DNA from: Gigaspora margarita
Lineage: Eukaryota; Glomeromycota; Glomeromycetes; Diversisporales; Gigasporaceae
Assembly: GCA_009809945.1 (NCBI GenBank)
Contig: WTPW01000689.1
Span: 257,045 to 321,044 of the forward strand
Length of the DNA stretch: 64,000 nt
Direction: 5' to 3'
Position numbers and translations under genes: made by a program
The notes under the pieces: generated by a model
Seen by the model: only the letters and a program-made list of their open reading frames with translations
Databases searched by the model: none
What the model was told of the DNA's origin: nothing
Part shown: piece after piece, positions 1 to 11,141 of the stretch
Layout: each line of letters starts with the position of its first letter
Numbering within the stretch: the stretch's first letter is position 1

Positions 1-492
1 TTTACTTATTTTTTAATTTTATTTTATTTATTTCTAACTTTTTTCAAAACTTTGCAAGAAAACGATCTGACTTTTCTGGCATTTTACAAGAACACCAACT
101 CTAACTTCTCTGGCACTTTGCAAGAAGTAGTGAATATGAGCAAATATAATAGTAGATGCAATGAAATGCAAAAGTAGTTGAAAATTATTACTATTTTTTT
201 TGTTTTTGTTTTTTTTTTGTTATTTTTTTGTGGGTTTTTTTGGTTTTTCATTTTTTTTATAATAATATATAATAAAAATATGTAATATAATATACTATAT
301 AATAATAATAAATAAATAATTTTATATTAAATTGCGAAAACTTGCAAATATTGATTAAAAATGTATATTTAATTTAAAATATAATATATAATAATAAAAT
401 AAATAAATAAAATAAAATTTTATAATAAATTGTGAAACCTTGTGAAAACATGTAATTATGTGAATATAATAATTATTAATTGATATCATTTT
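1..492. other. A+T-rich sequence without a gene
   Basis: Low-complexity A/T runs (T-tracts at 189-240, AATAAAATAAAT-type stretches at 280-420). I see no open frame, domain or terminal repeats here. Confidence 0.6.
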
Positions 493-694
493 AGATATAT
501 ATCGATTACTATCACTATTGATAATAATCGGCAGAAGGTGTTGATTATCGATATATATCTGGTTAATTAATATATATCTAGTAGATATTTATTGATTAAC
601 CAGATATATATCGATTACTATCACTATCGATAATAATCAGCAGGGGTGTTGATCATCGATATATATCTTACCGGTTAGTAATCGATATATATCT
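493..694. repeat. Duplicated palindromic unit with ATCGATATATATCT ends
   Basis: A unit of about 68 bp (493-560) begins AGATATATATCGAT and ends with its reverse complement ATCGATATATATCT. It recurs at 601-668 with few changes, and a third end lies at 681-694. Positions 547-567 and 595-615 form a perfect 21-bp inverted repeat. It looks like part of a palindromic element or small satellite; no TIR or TSD could be fixed. Confidence 0.6.
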
Positions 695-704
695 ATATAT
701 AAAA

Positions 705-1130
705 TTTGCTGATGAATTACCAATAGTTATTATATAGTAGTCTATATTCTACTATGTAAATCAATTATTGCACTTAAGTAAACTTATTTGAAAGACTATT
801 TACATCTATCCTAAAAGTTTTATCAAAAAGGAATACTTTTTATTATTTGACTTTGAATTTTTACATTCAATGAATATATTTTGTTAATAAAATTTTAATC
901 ATTTTGTTAAATGTAAAAATTAAAATCCAATTAATAAAAGTTCTTCAATTTTATTGTAAATTTCAGAATATACGTATTTTGATTTTTTAAGCAAGTTTAC
1001 TTAAATGACTTTAATCGATTTACTTAGTAAAATTTGGACTTTGCTATATAACAAGTTTCATCGATTGTGGGATAGCTTATTTTCAGGTTAAAGACATTTT
1101 GCATTTCTTGACCAAAAAAGGGGGTAAAAT
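705..1130. mobile_element. Degenerate copy of the AAGC-MITE family
   Basis: The ends are inverted: left TACTATGTAAATCAATTA-type sequence near 750 pairs with TAATCGATTTACTTAGTAAA-type sequence near 1010-1030. The interior matches the elements at 8605-9049 and 24345-24893, including the GGATAGCTTATTTTCAGG segment at 1070. The outer termini are eroded, so boundaries are approximate. No coding capacity. Confidence 0.6.
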
Positions 1131-1281
1131 TTTAACCAATCAAATTCTTGAAAAATTATCAGATGGAGTGGGGTTAGCTACTTAGTGAAATCCTAATCAG
1201 CTAATAAATAAACCTCTTCTTAAGCAAGTAACTGGTCTAAATTTGAACAAACTGAAATTTTTATAGTATAAATCAGATGTA

Positions 1282-1915
1282 GGGCTATTAATTAGTTTGA
1301 ATAAACTGCTAGTCCTGCAGTTTGTCTTAGGATTGGAACATTTTAGTTTTTATAGAGCAGACTAAAAAGACTATTGGTATTAATATAGTTAGTATTAAAT
1401 TATTGCAACGAACATATATAGCTTTATTTTTTGATTTATTGGATTTGGATTATTAGCACTATTATAAAAATACAGTATACATTAAGTTGATTTTTAGAGA
1501 CTTAGACAATGATTATAAATTTAAAAATTTAAATCAAAATTTTTTTTAATTATAATAATAGATTTTCTTTAACAAGAATTAGATATACAAATCTAATATT
1601 TTTAACTAAAATAATTGTCTAGATTTATATGAGAACAGATTCAAAATTTATATATTGTTATCACTAATAATAATATGTAACTTTAATGCAATTAAATAAG
1701 TAATAAACTAATAATTTGAATAGAGTCTATAATAAGTAATAATATATAATAATTAACATGTTGGTATAATTTATGTAGTATTTATTAATCTAATAATTAG
1801 TTTGTCTAGTCTTATACTAATTGGTTCTAATCAGTCTGGATTGCAGTCTATTTAACTTTTTAAAAGACTATTGGTCTTTGAACCAAGGCAGACTAGACAA
1901 ACTGATTAATAGCTC
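1282..1915. mobile_element. TA-flanked MITE, GGGCTATTAATTAGTTTG termini
   Basis: The left end GGGCTATTAATTAGTTTG (1282) is matched by an inverted right end CAAACTGATTAATAGCTC (ending 1915), both bordered by TA (1280-1281 and 1916-1917). A second inverted pair sits further in (the AAGACTATTGG words near 1370 and 1865). No ORF. A TA duplication fits Tc1/mariner-type mobilisation; the superfamily is inference. Confidence 0.7.
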
Positions 1916-1981
1916 TAGATACTACAGATTCTACTAGTACTACTTACTAAATTTGCCAGAATTACACTAACAAAACTAATA

Positions 1982-2239
1982 CCATATTCCTCCAAAAATA
2001 AGCACCCTTTTTTTACTATAGGGGTGCTTATTTTCAGGTATAATATCAACCAATAATTCAAATAATTTGATATTTAGTTGCTTATTTCTATTATATATGG
2101 GGTGCTTATTTTTGGGTATATATGAATTGTAGGGGGTGCTTATTTTCAGGGGTGCTTATTTTCAGGGGTGCTTATTTTCAGGGGTGCTTATTTTCAGGGG
2201 TGCTTATTTTCAGGGGTGCTTATTTTCGGAGGAATACGG
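1982..2239. mobile_element. TA-flanked MITE with subterminal AAAATAAGCACCC
   Basis: Left terminus CCATATTCCTCC followed by AAAATAAGCACCC; right terminus GGGGTGCTTATTTTC followed by GGAGGAATACGG. TA flanks both sides (1980-1981, 2240-2241). The subterminal block resembles the AAAATAAGCTACC block of the family at 24345-24893. Its right half is filled by a 16-bp minisatellite built from the terminal repeat itself. Confidence 0.8.
2132..2227. repeat. 16-bp minisatellite, six perfect units
   Basis: Six tandem copies of AGGGGTGCTTATTTTC, an expansion of the right subterminal repeat of the surrounding MITE. Confidence 0.92.
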
Positions 2240-2588
2240 TAAGTAAAAACACTAGTAATGAAAATTTTATAACAACTAACTACTCAAAAAAAAGGTAAAA
2301 GTTAGTTACTATACTACTAATAATAAAACACAGTAGCTATGGTATTAAACAACAATATCTGCAATAGTAAAGCATTAGCAATAACATAAACTTCAAGAAC
2401 AGCAATACAAGTAAAACAATACTAGTAAAGATAACAATAATAATAGCTACTCAAGAATAGCAGTACTAACAATGTGATTTATTAAAAGATATAAAAAAAT
2501 GTGACGAAAAAAAAAAGAAACAATAATTAGCATTGAATGATTATTGTTTATATATTGTAGATAATCTGTAACAAAAGGATATTGTAAT

Positions 2589-3885
2589 GGGGTGTGGCAA
2601 CATAGTGAAGTTGGGTTGTTGCCACCCCCAAGTGACAGGTGCAGAATTCAAATCCCACTGGTGACAGTTTTGAAAATTGCATTTGTATTATGGAACTAAT
2701 CTGCGCTCAAACTAATTGGATCTTTGATCTGTAACCCAGATAACACCAAGTTATTAGGAGCCAACTAACTTGTATAATGTTATACAAGAGAAAAGAAAGC
2801 ATGCAAATCCTGGGAATTAGCAGAAGAAACCCACTTGGCAAGATCTAAGTGGAGAAGTACCTGACTTTCAACAGTGACAGGGAAAAGAATCTTGGATAGT
2901 GACTAACTGAAAGCCAAAAATTAATGACAAAAGGGTTAGAGGACCCTATCAACTGGACCACTAGAGTCACACTAGAGGAAAAGGACATGTGTTTCAGATG
3001 CATATACCAAGGGGAGGGAGACCATATGGCATTCTAATGCCAAACTGACCAACTTTTTCAGGTCTTTGGATTGGGTGTAGGTTGCACTAGAAAAAAGGAT
3101 CCAGAAGAGTGACTGACTAGGTAAAATAGGGTTGAAAGAACTTTATAAGGCCAAAAAGTAGGTAACAGTAGTAGTTTAAAGATAATCTCTGACTGCAAGT
3201 GGTCCATTTCAGTAGATGCATAAGTTACTTAAGTTTAGATATTATCTGTGTAGGACAGGAACTGCTCTACCAGGTCTTTCACTAAGAATAAAGTGGTCCT
3301 AAGGGAGGTAGAAAGAATCCAGATCGTGTTCTGGTAATACAAGATAGGTTGACAGATGGCAATGATCAGAGAGTTTAAATTAGATAATGACTAGTATACG
3401 GGTTGCAGGTATAGCAGCTAGTGTAAAACCTTTACGTAGCTACTTAAATAGGAAATGTTTAAAGTGGAGTAGATTCTTTAAATATATTTTATCAAATTAA
3501 CTTTAGAGTTAGGGTCATTTTAAGTCTGGATTAGAGAGGTTTTAGATTATAATATATAAGCAAAATTGCGGTCCTGACATTTTTAATTAAAATATCAAGG
3601 TAGGTTTAGATTATTATTTTTTGTATTGTTCAAGGTTTTCGCTTTTCTTTTTTGTTTGCTTCGCTGAAGATTATCAAAATTCGATTATTTGATTGGCCAA
3701 TTGTTACATGATTCTACTCTGCTTTAGATAACCTCCTTAAATAGGCAACCAAAAATTGCAGGTGTAACTAGTTGTACTCTCGTCAATGTACTATATCAGG
3801 TGATCTCCATATAGAAAGCCCAGAATCTAATAATGCTTGAATAAAACTTTTACTCCCAAAGTAAGCACCTTAACTTGAAAAAAAA
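2589..3885 (+). mobile_element. SINE-like element S1, copy a (tRNA-type head, A tail)
   Basis: The head resembles a tRNA with a long variable arm: A-box-like TGGCAACATAGTGAAGTTGG (2595-2614) and B-box-like AGAATTCAAATCCCAC (2643-2658). The body matches 18401-19389 (reverse strand) and the split copy at 40990-45395. It ends in an A run at 3878-3885. It is interrupted by a 284-bp insertion at 3453-3736. The length of about 1 kb without the insertion is long for a SINE, so a LINE-mobilised RNA of another sort is possible. Confidence 0.7.
3453..3736. mobile_element. Small insertion with 9-bp target duplication in SINE S1
   Basis: Flanked by TTAAATAGG at 3444-3452 and 3737-3745. The uninterrupted site is readable in copy b (CTTAAATAGGCAACC on the reverse strand near 18570). 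Ends are weakly inverted (AAAGTGGAGTAGA on the left, TCTACTCTGCTTT on the right). A duplication of 8-9 bp suits hAT or MULE-type MITEs. Confidence 0.75.
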
Positions 3886-3978
3886 GATGACATAATAGAT
3901 ACAACAATAATATTTATTCATATTTGTATAAATAATATATTATCAAAATAATTAGTTCCATTAGAGTTTAATATCACC

Positions 3979-4273
3979 AGGACCCTGAACATCTCTCATA
4001 TAGATCATAACTGGATTTTGGCCAATTTTGATCTAATTTGCTGAAAATGACAAAATCTATTTACTTTAATAACTTCTAATTTAGTGATCAGAATTGAATA
4101 AACTTTTTTTATTAGATGCACCTCACTGAGAGCTTTATTTGAAAAAAAAGTTCATTCAAATTGGACCACTGGATACTACAATAATTGCCAAAAACTATTT
4201 TTGCTTCTCAAATTTTAGGTGTTTTTGTTTAAAAATTTCAAGTATAACCTCTATACTAGATATCTGAGGTCCT
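3979..4273. mobile_element. hAT-like MITE family 1, copy 1
   Basis: 295 bp, starting AGGACCCTGAACATCTCT and ending with inverted ATATCTGAGGTCCT. Target duplication ATATCACC (3971-3978) and ATATTACC (4274-4281), 7 of 8 matching. Its siblings are at 31126-31422 and 53089-53382. Confidence 0.88.
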
Positions 4274-4454
4274 ATATTACCCATGTGCTGCTATGCAGCA
4301 CATGGAATGATATTGACACTAATAAAAAAATTTTCTGTTATTTTTTCATCATCTGCTCAATATTGTATATATATTGTATAAGTATAAGTAAATAACTAAA
4401 ATATATTCTATTTTTATAAACTGGTTAATTAATAAAATTGGAAATAGTGAGTTA

Positions 4455-5375
4455 GGAATTTGTAGCCTAGTAGTCTAGGCACCCAATCCTCCATGAGCAG
4501 GTTTTGGGTTCAAGTTCTAGTAGATAAAGTTTCTATGAAAACTTGAATATACTTACTATAGGAAGTTCAAGTAAGTACAACTTTGAATTAGGAATTTCCT
4601 CAAGGAGGTCCATTGTGAAAAAGTTGGTACTACATATAACAGTAGTTACAGAAGGTTCTAATTACACAAAGGTTGTGCATATAAATTCTTGAAGAAACAA
4701 CTAGCACCAACAACCCTAAGGTGGCATAGGAAATCTTAATTGGAAGAATAACTAGATGTTAATTAGATTGAAGTAGTAAAAAAAGTAGTGAACACAAAGG
4801 GACTATAGTAAAAAATTGGTCTTACAAATTTGAAACATCTATGGCACTATACAGAAGTTATTAACCAATAAGAAATTGAAGTATAGAGGTATGTATATAT
4901 CAAGACCTAACAGAGCTCTAGCTATACCTATATAGAAGTCTTTGGATATTACGAGAACCTGGGACCACCAATACAGGTATAGCTAGTATAAGTGCATGTA
5001 GTAGTAACCAGGAACTACAACTGCTGAGAATTATTATGAAATGATAACATACCTGTTATAAACTCCTAAGCCTCAAGATACTATTCAACTATATTTGGTA
5101 CTGGAAGTATTACTATATAGAGAATTACAGTTGTTAGCACATTACTAAATTGAAACATTAAGTTCTAGGTTTTAAAGTTGCAAAAAACCAGCTAGTTGTA
5201 GTAGCATACAGGCTTGAGATACTTATTCAATGTGGTAGAAACAGCTGCATGACTTGAGATACAAACTTCTGGAAAGTACACTAGTAGAAACTTAAGAAAT
5301 TCTCTTCAGATACACCAAATTGGAAGTATAAAGCACCTACTTGACAACACATACCAAATTGGAAGTTAATATTAG
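4455..5375 (+). mobile_element. SINE-like element S2, tRNA-type head
   Basis: TAGCCTAGTAGTCTAGGC (about 4473-4490) resembles an A box and GGGTTCAAGTTCTAG (4507-4521) a B box. The distal part, with words such as GGCTTGAGATACTTAT and CATACCAAATTGGAAGT, recurs at 25290-25515, showing a dispersed family. There is no coding capacity and the 3' end is not sharply defined. Confidence 0.55.
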
Positions 5376-5765
5376 GGAAGCATCATTTATCATCTGATTT
5401 TTAGGATAGGAGAAAAGATCAGAAAATTATTAGGTTCTAGTAGCAAATAAGTTTTGATTAGCTAAAATTATTAAAATTTTAAAAATTTTTAAACTTTATT
5501 ATTAAATAACTTTTGAACCCATAATCTATTTTAGATGATTTTACTACCAAAATATTCAGCTCAATGAGATAATTTCAACAAGCCTAAAATTATCAAAATC
5601 CAATTTCAGAATCCCAAAATCATTTTAGATTTGTATTGCTTTAATTATATTATTTTTATATATAATAAGACAAAATTACTACATATCGCTACTGGTGATC
5701 ATCACCAGGTACATGATTAGCTGATCAGGGGGCATCCATAAATAATGTTATGTACTTCTATGTAG
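5376..5765. other. Non-coding spacer containing a degenerate shared module
   Basis: A/T-rich sequence without a gene. Positions 5505-5590 carry a degenerate form of the module and palindrome described for 6293-6398 (AATAACTTTTGAACCCATAAT, then CTACCAAAAT and CTCAATGAGAT). Confidence 0.4.
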
Positions 5766-6214
5766 TACAGTATAGGACAGCAAGAAACATCCAATTTTTT
5801 CGCAGTTGTTTAAAGTCTTATAACTTCATAACAAATAATTATTTCAAAAATCCCTCTTACAGATTTATTATTTATAACCTAATCTACAAATCGGTAAGAC
5901 AGATTTTTAATATTTGCTTTTTACAAGAGTTATAAAAGATCAAAGTTTGGTAATTTTAATAGTAAAACAGAAATTTGGCGCTTATAAATTACCCAATCAT
6001 ATTAATGCTAGTCACGTGCAAATGATTTTATTGGTCAATACTCATTATTAAAAAATCAATTTTGGCGCCTTAATAAAAATTAGCCAATCAGAAGTTGTGT
6101 TACATAATCCAAATTTGGCGCCTTAATAAAATTAGCCAATCAGAAGTTGTGTTACATAACCTAAATTTGGCGCCCCCCAAAAAAATTGGATGTTTCTTGC
6201 TGTCCCGTACTGTA
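5766..6214. mobile_element. TA-flanked MITE carrying E2F-type and CCAAT boxes, copy 1
   Basis: 449 bp including both flanking TA dinucleotides. Left terminus TACAGTATAGGACAGCAAG; right terminus CTTGCTGTCCCGTACTGTA is its inverted copy, and the inverted repeat continues for about 35 bp. Inside lie TTTGGCGC words at 5974, 6061, 6114 and 6166, the last three followed by C, with CCAATCA words at 5992, 6084 and 6136. Copies two to four form a tandem repeat of about 52 bp. A full second copy is at 34621-35068. TTTGGCGC matches the E2F consensus TTTSSCGC; a regulatory role is inference. Confidence 0.85.
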
Positions 6215-6292
6215 GCTCTTGACCCCCTCTAGACTATATAAAAAAATTTTCAAAAATCTGTATGTTTATATATAAAATTTTACAAAAACTTG

Positions 6293-6398
6293 AATATATT
6301 ATGTCCCAGTAATCCAATTTGGATTATTTTGGTACCATTCAATTCGTCTCTATGAGACGAATCCAATGGTATCAAAATCATTTCATTTGGACCACTGG
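6293..6398. repeat. Palindrome with GGTACCATTCAATTCGTCTC core
   Basis: An imperfect hairpin centred near 6350. The left arm contains GGTACCATTCAATTCGTCTC and the right arm GAGACGAATCCAATGGTATC; the outer arms are CCAGTAATCCAATTTGG and CATTTGGACCACTGG. The same core palindrome occurs three times in the element at 47069-47626. Confidence 0.75.
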
Positions 6399-8085
6399 AT
6401 TAAAAATTATTCACAAAAAAACATTGATTTTATAGTAATTTTATAAGAAAACGTAATACCCAATAGTATTTCATTAATAAAATGTGATCCAGTGTCTAAA
6501 TCAAATGATTTTGGTACCATAGACTGTTCTTTTTAAATACACAATAATCATATTATATAGCTTGAATCATAATTACAATCATGTATATTATAACAAAAAG
6601 ATAGCGCAATAGTAAATGTTAGCAAAATATAATATCTTTTGAGTAATTTAGCAGAATCTTTTTTTTGCTCTAATTGTATATACTGCAATAATTAACCAAT
6701 AACAGCTCATATTGTATAAGTTAATTTTGGTGTCTTAATAAAAATTAGCAATCAGAATTTGTGTTATATACTCTAAATTTGGTGCCCTCTAAAAAATGTT
6801 AGAAGTTTTTTATTGTTTCATCTATACAAAAAAAAAGATTATTTATTTGCTTAAATTTAATCATATAATATGTTAAAGTTATTGTATAAGTTATAAAAAA
6901 TAACTAAATTTGTACTAGTTAATTGGTCATATGGCTAAAGACTATGTGACATGGGTTAGTTTGCATAAATTTAGTTATTTATATTAAATAGAAATACAAA
7001 TACAATACAATATATATCATATGCTTACTCAAAAAAACTTTACTATTCAGTGATTTTTATAAAAATTCTAATATATCAACTTAAAAACTTTTATTAATCA
7101 AACTTGAAGTATATCTTCAACTAATAGAATCTTAATTTTTACAAAGATATCAAGGTTTTTGTAAATTTAGATATCTACATTTTTACAAGATTTTACTCAA
7201 ATTATACTATATTTGTCTACTAAATAAGTTAATAGATATGAAATTTAGTTATTCTCTGTTAAAATTTCTTCAAAAATAAACAAATGTTGATGAAAATATG
7301 TATATTTTTCATTTAGCTCCTAGATTTGAATTTTTTTTGTAATAAAGAGGATAAAAAATTATAGTACTTGCTATGATTTTCACAAGCTCAAATAAAACAA
7401 GTTACTGTGTACTATTTAAAGAGATAGATAACTAAATAAAATTTTACTTTCTAAAATTTCAAGTTATTTGATTTAATTTCATTTCAGAATAGTTTTTTTC
7501 ATTTGAAAATTTCAATATTTCTTTGTAAATCACTTTTTCATATATATTTTAAAATGTATTTTGACCATAGAGACAAATTTTAATAATAAAATATTAAAAG
7601 TCATCTTATGAAACTAATGTTTTTGACTTATTTTACAACTTTTGTTAGTAATTTAAAGTTAATTGTATTTTATATAAATAGTATTGTTGGCTTTTTTTGC
7701 TTATGCTTCTCAAAAAAGGAATAATTTAACAAAAAAATAAATTATAATAATATGAAAATCCAATTAATTTGCCAAAACTAAAAATAGAACTATTATCTGA
7801 TTTGATCTTAATTTGCTAAAAATTTAAATTTGAACCTTTAACCAAATTTGACCCAATTTGCTAAAAAAAATTAAATATATCTGGAGTTCTAATTTAATAT
7901 TATTTTATTAATTTTAAATTTATTATTTTTTATTAAAAAGATTTATATAATATAGCACTTGTGCATTGTAATATACTACTTGATAAACCAATTAGGTCAT
8001 AGAGTCAGATTTAATGTAAAATCAAAAAAAAGCAATATTTTAAAAAATTGTAGCTTGTATTTTTTTTTTATAAACTACTGTAAAG
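6399..8085. other. A+T-rich spacer with one MITE fragment
   Basis: No gene recognised. Positions 6715-6825 are a degraded right end of the E2F/CCAAT MITE: TTTTGGTGTCTTAATAAAAA, a damaged CCAAT box, TTTGGTGCC in place of TTTGGCGCC, and a worn TATTGTTTCATCTATAC end. The remainder shows only A/T runs. Confidence 0.5.
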
Positions 8086-8087
8086 TC

Positions 8088-8190
8088 CCGAATATAAGCA
8101 ACCCCCAAGACTGGTTTTTTTGAAAGTGTTGTTTAATTTTATTAACTTTGAAACACTTTCTAGAGGTTGCTTATATTCGGGGCTTTACAG
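8088..8190. mobile_element. 103-bp TA-flanked MITE related to the AAGC group
   Basis: Ends CTGTAAAGTCCCGAATATAA and TTATATTCGGGGCTTTACAG are inverted copies, flanked by TA (8086-8087, 8191-8192). The subterminal AATATAAGCAACCCCC resembles the AAAATAAGC(T)ACCC block of the other AAGC MITEs. Confidence 0.8.
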
Positions 8191-9409
8191 TATTCTTTAT
8201 ACTCTAACTAAAAAATTTTTTGCAAATTTTTGCTATAAAACTTCTTATTTCATCTATGCATTACTCTTATTACATATTAGTTACTCTAGACTAGAAAAAA
8301 TTTAGATAATAATTACTTTGGTACTATTATTTATAATTTTTTACTAGTGAATTGTTAAATTATAAATAACAAAATCAAATACTAGTATTTACTTAAATAT
8401 GTATAATAAACTTAGATGCTAATTATTCTGGTACTAGTATTTATAATTTGATTCAAGCAAATTACTGTTATTATATGAATTATAAATTGATACTGCAGAA
8501 TTAAATAAATATAGTTAGAGCTTTCTATAATCACATGTTGGTCACACTTTATTTTTGGTGATTATATAGAGGTGTAACTATAAATAAAATACCTTACTAT
8601 AGTACTGTATATTGCTAAAAATAAGCTACCTCCGAAAATAAGCTACCCCCTTTTGGTCAAGAAATGTAAAAACATCTTTGATCTAAAAATAAGCTACCCC
8701 ACGATTGACGAAAGTTGCTACATAGTAAAGTCCAAATTTTACTAAGCAAATCGATTAAAATCGATTAAGTAAACTTATTCAGAAGATCAAAATACATATA
8801 CCTGAAATTTTCAACAAAATTAAAGAACTTTTATTAATTGGATTTTAATTTTTACATTTAATGAAGAGATTAACAAAATATATTTGTTGAAAGTAAAAAT
8901 TAAAAGTCAAATAATAAAAAGTATTTCTATTCTGATGAAAATTTCAGAATAGATGTAGTTTAGTCTTTCAAATATGTTTATTTAAGTGCTAATAACAGAT
9001 TTACATAGTAGAATTTAGACTTTACTATGTAACAACTATTGGTGATTGATTAAAAAAAAAATCAACTCTTTTTGCTGATCCTTTTTACAAAAACTGAATA
9101 AACAAACAAGCATAAACTAGAATAGTTTTAGCACTAGCAAACATACAAAATACTACTACTCAAAAAAGAAGCTCTTTAAAAAAGACCATAACCTTCATAG
9201 AACACCAAGGAAAAAGAAGAGTTCTTTTACCGAGTAGATAATAAAAAATATTTTTCAGAAAAAAAAAATTTTTACAAAAACTTTTGGAGAAATTAGCTTG
9301 ACCCTAAACTGCAGATTACCAAATAAGATGCATACACAACATAACACAACAACAAACAAACAAACTACACTTTTGGCAAACAAACAAAACAACAAAACAA
9401 ACACATAAA

Positions 9410-11050
9410 ATGCCAAATCTAGAAAAGCTTAGAGGTTTCTTCAACTTCAATGACAATGAAAGATTAGCACTATACAGCAAAATCAACTCAACTATTCTAC
9501 AACAAGAAAAAAGAATAGCGAAATTCTTAGGCACATCAGATGCCCATCTTATAGCCACAATTCAGGAAGTAAATCAGATATATGAATGGGTTCAACATAA
9601 GAAAACAAGACAGCAAGATATATCTGAGGAAGAAAAAGATCTAACAAAAAGCAAAATAGATTCGAACATAGCACAAACTAACAACAATAAAAGCAAGCTA
9701 GTAACTATAGACATGGAAATAATCCCAACTAAAAATTCTGAACTGAATTGCAAGAACAGTAATGAACAAACAGAGCCCCAGGACAATAACATGCAAATTG
9801 ATAACTGAAGTACGGCACAAAAAAGGAATCTTCCAGAACAGAAAGACCTAACTAACTCAGCAAAAACTATCGCCGAAATTAAGAAAAACATAATGATAGA
9901 AAATGAATGCGGCTCTATAGATTACAGAACTAAAGAACAGATGGAAGCTATTTCACCTGATATATACAAGAAAGAAAGAAGAGAAGACACAAGAAAAAAA
10001 CACAAAAGACACGAAGATATTTACAACTCAGACTGGGCCCCAAAAGGCAGATTTATTACCAAAAACTACTCAAAAGAAATTACAGGGAACTATAATTACA
10101 GGCCTAAAAACAACTCTATTACACAGATCTATACAAATAGAACACAATACTATTTTACTATCTGGGACATTCCAAAAGAGATTAACTGGTATAAAATTAA
10201 AAGACACCTGGATTACTTCAACGAAGCATATTTTATAGAAGAGCAACCGAATTTTACAATGAGATCAGTGTATATTGGAATTTCAACCAAAATAGAAAAA
10301 TGAGAGATCTCCTTAAGAGAACACTGGTCAATTATACTTAGTCAAAAGAAAACATATATGGTAACATCAGGTAGATTCGATATTGCCGAACTAGAAAAAA
10401 GAAGCAAATAAAGAAGTACAATATGCAATATCCCAACAAGAGCTTCAGAAAGTCTCTTTCTTCGTCAACTTGAAAAATACAAAGCTCAAGCTGTACAGAA
10501 TCTAAACAATAGCAATGGCAATAGAGCCAGAAGGGCATACATATACTTCAGCTCTGAACAGGATATGAATATGCCCCAAGATGCAAACATATATTACTTC
10601 GACACAAAGTTATTCTGGCAAAATAATTCAGAGAGGTTGGAAAAGAAAATTTATACTAGTCAGGAGCAATACCGATATGAGAAGGAAATTTTAGATAACA
10701 ACAAAAAAAAACCTATACAAAGTGAGACGGAATAACTCAAAAGACAAAGGCCAAATACAACACCCAATCAACTAAATAGATACAGCAAAGTGAACGACGC
10801 AAATTCTAACAGCAACAAAGAGAATCAGATATCTATATATAGAGAACCCCTCAAAAAGTTAGAGAATGCTAACAATCTCAAACAAGATCCCTCCATCAAT
10901 AAAGTTGCTACAGGATCTAACAAGGAAGAATTAGGCAAAAGAGAAGGAAAGCAAGTAGATATGGAAAGAGAAGATGAAATCGAGAAAATCATGGCAGAAA
11001 TGAAAGAAAAATTTAGAACTATAGAGCACATTTTATTGATGCGCTCCTAA
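9410..11050 (+). pseudogene. LINE ORF1 (RNA-binding protein), four internal stops
   Basis: One frame runs from ATG 9410 to TAA 11048-11050 (547 codons counting the stops), broken by TGA 9806, TGA 10301, TAA 10409 and TAA 10733 without a frameshift. An RRM-like segment lies around residues 240-295 (YFTIWDIPKEINWYKIKRHL). The rest is rich in Lys, Asn and Gln. By position it is the nucleic-acid-binding ORF1 product that coats LINE RNA. In the two TGA contexts a tryptophan would fit the surrounding residues, for example before EISLREHW. ORF2 follows in another frame about 90 nt downstream. Confidence 0.8.
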
Positions 11051-11141
11051 AAGTTGCCCAGTTGAATTACAGATAAAAGGGTTGAAAGACACCCTATTGG
11101 CAAAAAGAAATTGCCAAACAGTAACGTAAGATATAAGTTTT

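Noticed and set aside
2132..2227. CRISPR-like array
   Set aside because: Units are directly adjacent without spacers, in eukaryotic-type DNA.
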